Under the pieces are notes generated by a model. It saw nothing but the letters and a program-made list of their open reading frames with translations. It did not search any database and had not been told where the DNA came from. A DNA stretch of 51,872 bases from positions 1-51,872 of IMG/VR virus record IMGVR_UViG_3300028653_000409; one strand, given 5' to 3'. A program made the position numbers and the translations under genes. Position 1 is the stretch's first letter. Each line of letters opens with the position of its first letter. This stretch comes from a virus. Shown piece after piece: positions 47,470 through 51,872 of the stretch.

Positions 47470-48795
47470 CTACCAAGTCACCGAGTCAATCCACCGCACC
47501 ATGCCAGTACGGCGCATCGCCCAAGACACGTCCATCAGCATGCGTACGCCGATGGTGGCGGTCTGGAAGAAGCTGCGAACCGGATCGGCTGTGGCCGGGC
47601 CGGTGCCGCTGACGATCTCCAGCGGCGTAGTATCTTCCATGTGAACGGTCGCCTGCTCGGACACATCGAACTCGGGCGCGTCGCCGAGAGCGGTGGCAAA
47701 GTCCGAATTGCGAATCGCGATCAAACGACCTGCCGTGACGTTCGTCGATTCGATGATGTTGAGCCGAGCCATGAGCGGCTGTGCCCATCCGAATTCGCCA
47801 GCGGCGCCAGGGCCGGGCATCATCGAAAGAGAGAGCCCCTGCGCAGGGTTCATCAGAACGGTGATATTGTCTCCGGCATTTGCCGAATAGAAGGGCGCAA
47901 GCAGCGCCTTCAGATCCGCAACGACAGCCTGATAGTCACCGCCGCCATAGCCGCTTGCCGTGGCCGCGAGGCCGTAGAGCAAGCCAGCAGGTCGCACTAC
48001 GCTGGACGCGGTCGCGTCCAGAATTGCCGCGTCGAGAATGGCGCCGGTATCCTCGAGAATCGCTTGACGCACGAGCGCTTCGATTGCAGGCGTGCTGCGC
48101 TTCGCGAGTTCGCGGGAGAACGGGACGATCACACCCATCTTCCTCGGCGTCATCGTGACTGCGGCCGTGGTGATACGGCCAACCCTGATCGGCGATCCTT
48201 CCGAGACGAACCCACCGCCCGCTCCGCCGGCAGTGCGGCTCGGGAGAGACACGCTGCCGATGCCGTCGAAGTTGACGCCGATTCCCCGAGCGCGCAGCGC
48301 AGGGTAAATCGAGTACGGCATCAAGGCCTCCAAGAAGCCCTGATTGACGGTCTGCACCAGTTCAGATGCCCAACCGGACACCGTCGTTGTGCCGATCGTC
48401 TGGTCCGATTTGGTGATGATGGCCGTGGCTTCGTGACCGGGATAACGCTCCTCGAGAACTTGGTCGATCGACTTGCCGCCGAAGTGCGCGACGCCGCGAA
48501 CGACGAGGGCGCGGACCAAAAGGTCCAACCCCTTCACTTCCTTCTGCCCAAGGCCGAGCGGACGGCGAGGGACCGCAGGTGCGGTAACGCCGGACTTGTC
48601 CACGGCGCCGAGGCCGATCTTCGCTTCCGACGACTTTAGCGCGGTAAGGCCGCGTTCATCGGCATCGATCTGCTGGTTGATCTCTTCGATGGCTTCGACG
48701 TCGAGCGTCTCGGCCTTGGTGAGTTCGGTCAGCTTGTCCTTTTTCGCGATCAAGCCGGCCTGCGCATCCTCGATGCGCTGGGCAAGGGTCTTCAT
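47470..48795 (-). CDS. capsid-only product from an internal in-frame start
   Basis: ATG 48795 (M189) is in frame and has GAAAGG nine bases upstream, a good ribosome site inside the fusion. It would yield a 441-aa capsid precursor with its own scaffold, close to HK97 gp5 in plan. This would let the phage make many capsid subunits and few protease fusions. Confidence 0.6.
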   Translation of the reverse strand: MKTLAQRIEDAQAGLIAKKDKLTELTKAETLDVEAIEEINQQIDADERGLTALKSSEAKIGLGAVDKSGVTAPAVPRRPLGLGQKEVKGLDLLVRALVVRGVAHFGGKSIDQVLEERYPGHEATAIITKSDQTIGTTTVSGWASELVQTVNQGFLEALMPYSIYPALRARGIGVNFDGIGSVSLPSRTAGGAGGGFVSEGSPIRVGRITTAAVTMTPRKMGVIVPFSRELAKRSTPAIEALVRQAILEDTGAILDAAILDATASSVVRPAGLLYGLAATASGYGGGDYQAVVADLKALLAPFYSANAGDNITVLMNPAQGLSLSMMPGPGAAGEFGWAQPLMARLNIIESTNVTAGRLIAIRNSDFATALGDAPEFDVSEQATVHMEDTTPLEIVSGTGPATADPVRSFFQTATIGVRMLMDVSWAMRRTGMVRWIDSVTW

Positions 48796-49359
48796 GGCCA
48801 GTGGCCTTTCATTTTTCGGATGTCTTGCGGCGTGCTCGCCATGGGTCGTCACGTCCCGTCGCCTCACGTCGGCTTGCTCGCCAAAGGCCAGGGACAAAGT
48901 TTCGGAAGAGATATTCAACGACTTCGCCAACTGCAGCGCAGCCGGGTTCGCCGGAACGGACACCAGCGATGTTTCGAGGAGTTCCTGTTTCGTGTAGCGC
49001 TGGCCGCCGTAAGGTTGCTTCGGATCGATCGGTTCGGATTCGAGAGGTCGAAACCCGACCGACACCGCACGAAGAATGCCCTGCTCGACAAGGCTGATCA
49101 GTTCGTCGATACGCGCGCTGGTGCCGCGCGCCGCCAGCATCAGACGCGCAATAAGCTTGCCGCCTTCGATGCGAATGTTCGTCCACGTCCCGATAGCGAA
49201 GCGACTGTCGTGCGCGAACAGCGCGATCGGATTGCGTTTGAAGTTCGTCAGCACCCAGCCCGACGCCACGATGATATCGCCGTAACGATCGACCGTGTCA
49301 TCCGACAGAACAAAATCCAGACCCCCGTCGCCCGCGACGGTTTTGAAGATCATCTGCAT
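47470..49359 (-). CDS. prohead protease fused to HK97-type major capsid protein
   Basis: A 629-aa fusion. Residues 1-150 are an S78-type prohead protease with H50 (ALFAHDSRF), S100 (RAVSVGF) and E129 (ELLETSLVSVPANPA). M189 starts the HK97-type part: a coiled scaffold region (KTLAQRIEDAQAGLIAKKDK to about 290), then the capsid fold (WASELVQTVNQGFLEALMPY, PFSRELAKRSTPAIEALVRQ). Proteases and capsid are normally separate genes. GGAG lies nine bases before the ATG at 49359. Confidence 0.9.
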   Translation of the reverse strand: MQMIFKTVAGDGGLDFVLSDDTVDRYGDIIVASGWVLTNFKRNPIALFAHDSRFAIGTWTNIRIEGGKLIARLMLAARGTSARIDELISLVEQGILRAVSVGFRPLESEPIDPKQPYGGQRYTKQELLETSLVSVPANPAALQLAKSLNISSETLSLAFGEQADVRRRDVTTHGEHAARHPKNERPLAMKTLAQRIEDAQAGLIAKKDKLTELTKAETLDVEAIEEINQQIDADERGLTALKSSEAKIGLGAVDKSGVTAPAVPRRPLGLGQKEVKGLDLLVRALVVRGVAHFGGKSIDQVLEERYPGHEATAIITKSDQTIGTTTVSGWASELVQTVNQGFLEALMPYSIYPALRARGIGVNFDGIGSVSLPSRTAGGAGGGFVSEGSPIRVGRITTAAVTMTPRKMGVIVPFSRELAKRSTPAIEALVRQAILEDTGAILDAAILDATASSVVRPAGLLYGLAATASGYGGGDYQAVVADLKALLAPFYSANAGDNITVLMNPAQGLSLSMMPGPGAAGEFGWAQPLMARLNIIESTNVTAGRLIAIRNSDFATALGDAPEFDVSEQATVHMEDTTPLEIVSGTGPATADPVRSFFQTATIGVRMLMDVSWAMRRTGMVRWIDSVTW

Positions 49360-49378
49360 GTCAGGAGACTCCGATTGA

Positions 49379-51157
49379 TCAGGCGATCATCGCCGCGGCT
49401 TCGGCGCGAGGTTGTGCTTGCGGATTGAGGCTCATCAGGTGCCCCGCGTTGAACCCCGCCATCAGCGGATCGACCTTGCCGAATCCGGCCTCGTCCCGCC
49501 CTACCCGCATCGCAGTCGGCGTCGGCACGATGATCAAGTTTCCGGCACACCAGCCGAGTAGAGGCTGATCACCATGGCAAAAACTCCCGTCGGCGAGCTT
49601 GCGCTCGATCGTTTTGATCGCACCCATCAGCGCAATGCCCTGTCTGACGGCGTCGAGAGTTTCGGCATCCTGCGACACGCCAATGTCGTCGAGCGCATCA
49701 ACTATTGCTCCGATTCCGGCTGCATCGACTCCGACCTGGGCGAGCAATCCAAAATCGCGGATGCGCACGACCAGGTCACGTACATACTGGATATCCGGCG
49801 GCAACCTATTCGGATCCGGATCGGATGGAGGCACGTCCGCCAGCAGATCAGCCATTACCGGGTCATCATCGATCACGACCTCTTCGGCATGTCCGAAACG
49901 GAATACGGTCAAGTCTCCAGCCTTCTTGAACCTGAGATAATCCTCGGAGTTGGCCTTGCGGCGCCAGGCGCCGACTGTCGATATCAGACCGTGAGCCCAG
50001 CACAGCCACCGGTTCGTTCCACATTCACGACCGATCACGGCGATGCCGAGCAAGTCGTCGAGCCCGCCGCCGTCGACACCAACCGTGACCACTTCACAAA
50101 CGGCAAGAATATGATCGAGCCATTCCGCCGATGTCATACCCTGCCGAGCGCCGCGGCTCCAAACCAGCGCACCCGCCCAACCATCAGACCGCAGCGAATT
50201 CCCGATCTGCACATTGAGGTGCTTGGCGAGAAATCCGACCACCTGGGCACGACCAGCCCGTTCGGCTTCGGCCAACTTGTCGGCGATATAGAGTTCGTCG
50301 ACCGATGCACCAAGATTCGGATTCGTGATCGGCCAGAACTCGCGTTTGCGAAATTGCTCATCCTTGAGCAGCGACTTCGGAAACTCATATAGGACCGGCA
50401 ACCGGTTCGGCTCGATGATCCTGCCATCTCGGATCTCGCGAAACTCTTCTAGCTTTTGCTTGAACACCCCTGCCGGCGGCGCATCCGACTGCGTCGAGAG
50501 ATAGATCACAAATCCTTCCGGTCGAGAGGCGAGCCCGCCTTGCGCCTCGAGCAAAAGATTGTCGGCCTGCGCGCGCTTGCCGAACAGCCAGAGTTCATCG
50601 ACCAGCAGACCGATCGTCTTCTTGCCCGACACTGTTTCGCTGTCGGCGGCGATCACCTTAAGAAAGGCGCCGGTGTTGCGATGCTCGATGACGCGGCCGG
50701 CGCTGGGCTTGAGGATCGCCCGCAAATCCGGATCGGCCATGACCATGTCGCGCGCCGGATTATACGAATTGTCCGCGATCTCCTTGGTCGGCGCTAGAAT
50801 GTAAAACTCGCCGGACTCCCGCCAGTTACGGATTAAGGCCGTGACCATGATCCCGGCGGCGAGCGTCGACTTCGAATTTTTCTTGCTGATCAGCAAAAAG
50901 AAATACTGGATCAGCCGGCGGCCGGTCTCCGGATCATAGGCACCGAAGATCGACGCAACGAAGTCGATGATCCATGGCCGAGCTGCTTCGCCGAAGGTCG
51001 GCCGATGCGCGGCATCGACGATCCGCAGCGACTTGAAGATTTCGAGCGCGGCCTCGGCCTCGGCCGGAAATAGCGGATCGAACGGAATCAACGAACGCTG
51101 TGGCGTCGCCAAAATCCGTTCCTGCCAATCCGGACATGCGGTCGACCATTGCTTCAC
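49379..51157 (-). CDS. terL: terminase large subunit
   Basis: A 592-aa HK97-type terminase ATPase/nuclease. The Walker A-like motif is LISKKNSKSTLAAG (S91-T98), Walker B is GLLVDELW (D187, E188), and the nuclease acids include D362 in VGVDGGGLDDL and a later VGVDAAGIG. It cuts and packages DNA at cos. It overlaps terS by four bases and lies 19 bases upstream of the capsid fusion. Confidence 0.95.
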   Translation of the reverse strand: MKQWSTACPDWQERILATPQRSLIPFDPLFPAEAEAALEIFKSLRIVDAAHRPTFGEAARPWIIDFVASIFGAYDPETGRRLIQYFFLLISKKNSKSTLAAGIMVTALIRNWRESGEFYILAPTKEIADNSYNPARDMVMADPDLRAILKPSAGRVIEHRNTGAFLKVIAADSETVSGKKTIGLLVDELWLFGKRAQADNLLLEAQGGLASRPEGFVIYLSTQSDAPPAGVFKQKLEEFREIRDGRIIEPNRLPVLYEFPKSLLKDEQFRKREFWPITNPNLGASVDELYIADKLAEAERAGRAQVVGFLAKHLNVQIGNSLRSDGWAGALVWSRGARQGMTSAEWLDHILAVCEVVTVGVDGGGLDDLLGIAVIGRECGTNRWLCWAHGLISTVGAWRRKANSEDYLRFKKAGDLTVFRFGHAEEVVIDDDPVMADLLADVPPSDPDPNRLPPDIQYVRDLVVRIRDFGLLAQVGVDAAGIGAIVDALDDIGVSQDAETLDAVRQGIALMGAIKTIERKLADGSFCHGDQPLLGWCAGNLIIVPTPTAMRVGRDEAGFGKVDPLMAGFNAGHLMSLNPQAQPRAEAAAMIA

Positions 51158-51801
51158 TGTACCGTCTCAGGTCCGCGAGATCGCGGCGGCGCCGGCGTGG
51201 CGTATTTGCCGGTCGCGGCGGCCTCGGCCGCGCGCGCCGCCTCTTCCTTTTTTCCGAGCGGACGGTCGCGTTGTTCATCGGGCATGCGCGCCTTGCCAAC
51301 CGTTCCACATCCGCGCTCGAGCAAAGCCTTGGAAGCCGCCGCGCGTGCCGTCTCGCTCCGACCGTCCTGGGCGATCTTGCGCAGAACGGCGAGCGCCACG
51401 GTGCAATATTTGCGCGCCTGGTCGCGAACCTCGCCGATTTTAGATGGCGCGATGGCCGGAGCCATCATGAACGGCAGCAACGCCGCGTCGCCGCCGATCT
51501 CGACTGCCGGCTTGCCATAACCGCGGTCCAGAATTTCCTTGGCTGCCGTGATCTTCGCCGACTCGCTTGCCCCATAAACTAGAAGCCGACCCAACGTCTC
51601 GATCGCAAGGTCGGCATGCCGCTGGGCAAGTCCGTCGATCTCATCCGGCGCCGGCTCGGCGAGCAGCGCCTTCAACTCAAGCTCGGACAGCGACGTCGGC
51701 TCCGATAGGCCCTTCTTTTTCCGACCAGCGCCTGGCCGGGCCCCGCCGCGACGGGTTCCATCCTTGGCCTTGGCTTGGGTTTCGTCTGCTGCAGCGGTCA
51801 T
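51154..51801 (-). CDS. terS: terminase small subunit
   Basis: A 215-aa product. The N-terminus is basic (RRGGARPGAGRKKKGLSEPT), the middle helical (LAQRHADLAIETLGRLLVYG, TAAKEILDRGYGKPAVEIGG) and the C-terminus low complexity. AAAGGA lies eight bases before the ATG. It recognises cos and recruits terL. The first gene of the late minus-strand series, directly after the candidate cos region. Confidence 0.85.
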   Translation of the reverse strand: MTAAADETQAKAKDGTRRGGARPGAGRKKKGLSEPTSLSELELKALLAEPAPDEIDGLAQRHADLAIETLGRLLVYGASESAKITAAKEILDRGYGKPAVEIGGDAALLPFMMAPAIAPSKIGEVRDQARKYCTVALAVLRKIAQDGRSETARAAASKALLERGCGTVGKARMPDEQRDRPLGKKEEAARAAEAAATGKYATPAPPRSRGPETVQ

Positions 51802-51872
51802 GTTTGATTTCCTTTGAAACCGACCTATGATTTCAAAGGTCGAACGCCCAGAAAAAATTTTGCGCGCATGAC
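51802..51872. other. right genome end, candidate cos/terS-binding region
   Basis: Non-coding region between terS and the right end. It contains the perfect inverted repeat CCTTTGAAA (51811-51819) / TTTCAAAGG (51831-51839) with an 11-base spacer, plus an AT-rich patch (AAAAAATTTT). It joins 1-27 on a circular map. Terminase binding is inferred from position. Confidence 0.5.

Noticed and set aside
46954-48639. Long plus-strand open frame of 561 codons under the capsid gene
   Set aside because: Antisense to the clearly recognised capsid fusion; Arg/His/Asp-rich with no domain; a product of codon bias in a GC-rich gene.
1-51872. CRISPR array or anti-CRISPR repeat
   Set aside because: No regularly spaced short repeats with unique spacers; the only regular repeat is coding (collagen-like).

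Overview
The window reads as one complete temperate siphovirus-type phage genome of about 51.9 kb (or the same genome as a circular or episomal prophage). The likely host is an alphaproteobacterium, probably of the Hyphomicrobiales/Rhizobiales. This rests on the GC-rich, Bradyrhizobium-like protein repertoire (DUF3309, FkbM, ISXO2-type transposase, MT-A70 methylase) and on a tRNA-Gln(CUG) 3' half that looks like an attachment site. The two ends fit a packaged cos genome: an HNH nuclease gene reads out of the left end and terS starts at the right end, and these genes normally flank cos. A single att core lies inside the window beside the integrase, so this is the uninserted arrangement.

Layout. 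Minus strand, 28-9664: tightly overlapping early genes, including DNA-binding proteins, zinc-ribbon proteins, two adenine methyltransferases (Dam-type and MT-A70), an HD hydrolase, a Gp37/Gp68 protein, a probable replication initiator and, last, a NusG-family protein next to two terminators just ahead of the late genes. 9.7-11.4 kb: immunity region with divergent XRE regulators, a shared operator motif, a near-perfect parS/ParB-site palindrome and a lipoprotein gene. Plus strand, 11457-15379: small early genes ending in an HNH-like gene, a ribbon-helix-helix gene, an excisionase-like gene and int, followed by attP. 15.8-21.9 kb: accessory region with a transposase, a trypsin-like protease, many tiny genes (several with one membrane segment), a serine recombinase and a second lipoprotein. 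Minus strand, 27350-22036: lysis module with a GH19 endolysin, NlpC-like hydrolase, holin-like fusion, DUF3309, dual M15-like peptidase and RlpA-like protein. 27509-28207: a plus-strand FkbM methyltransferase. Minus strand, 51801-28204: late genes in packaging-head-tail order (terS, terL, protease-capsid fusion, two duplicated gene pairs, portal, collagen-like protein, connectors, tail tube, frameshifted tail chaperones, tape measure, tail tip, fibres, beta-helix tailspike).

How it works together (inference). The plus-strand XRE protein is the best repressor candidate. The same 18-bp motif lies in the promoter of the early minus operon and in that of the plus operon leading to xis/int, so one regulator could silence both. 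Early transcription would make the replication and modification proteins and then the NusG-like factor, which is well placed to let polymerase pass the two terminators into the HNH-cos-terS late operon. A related terminator recurs before the RlpA-like gene. Most starts in the early region are ATGA or GTGA overlaps, and these were used to correct starts.

All calls come from reading the sequence; no database search was run.
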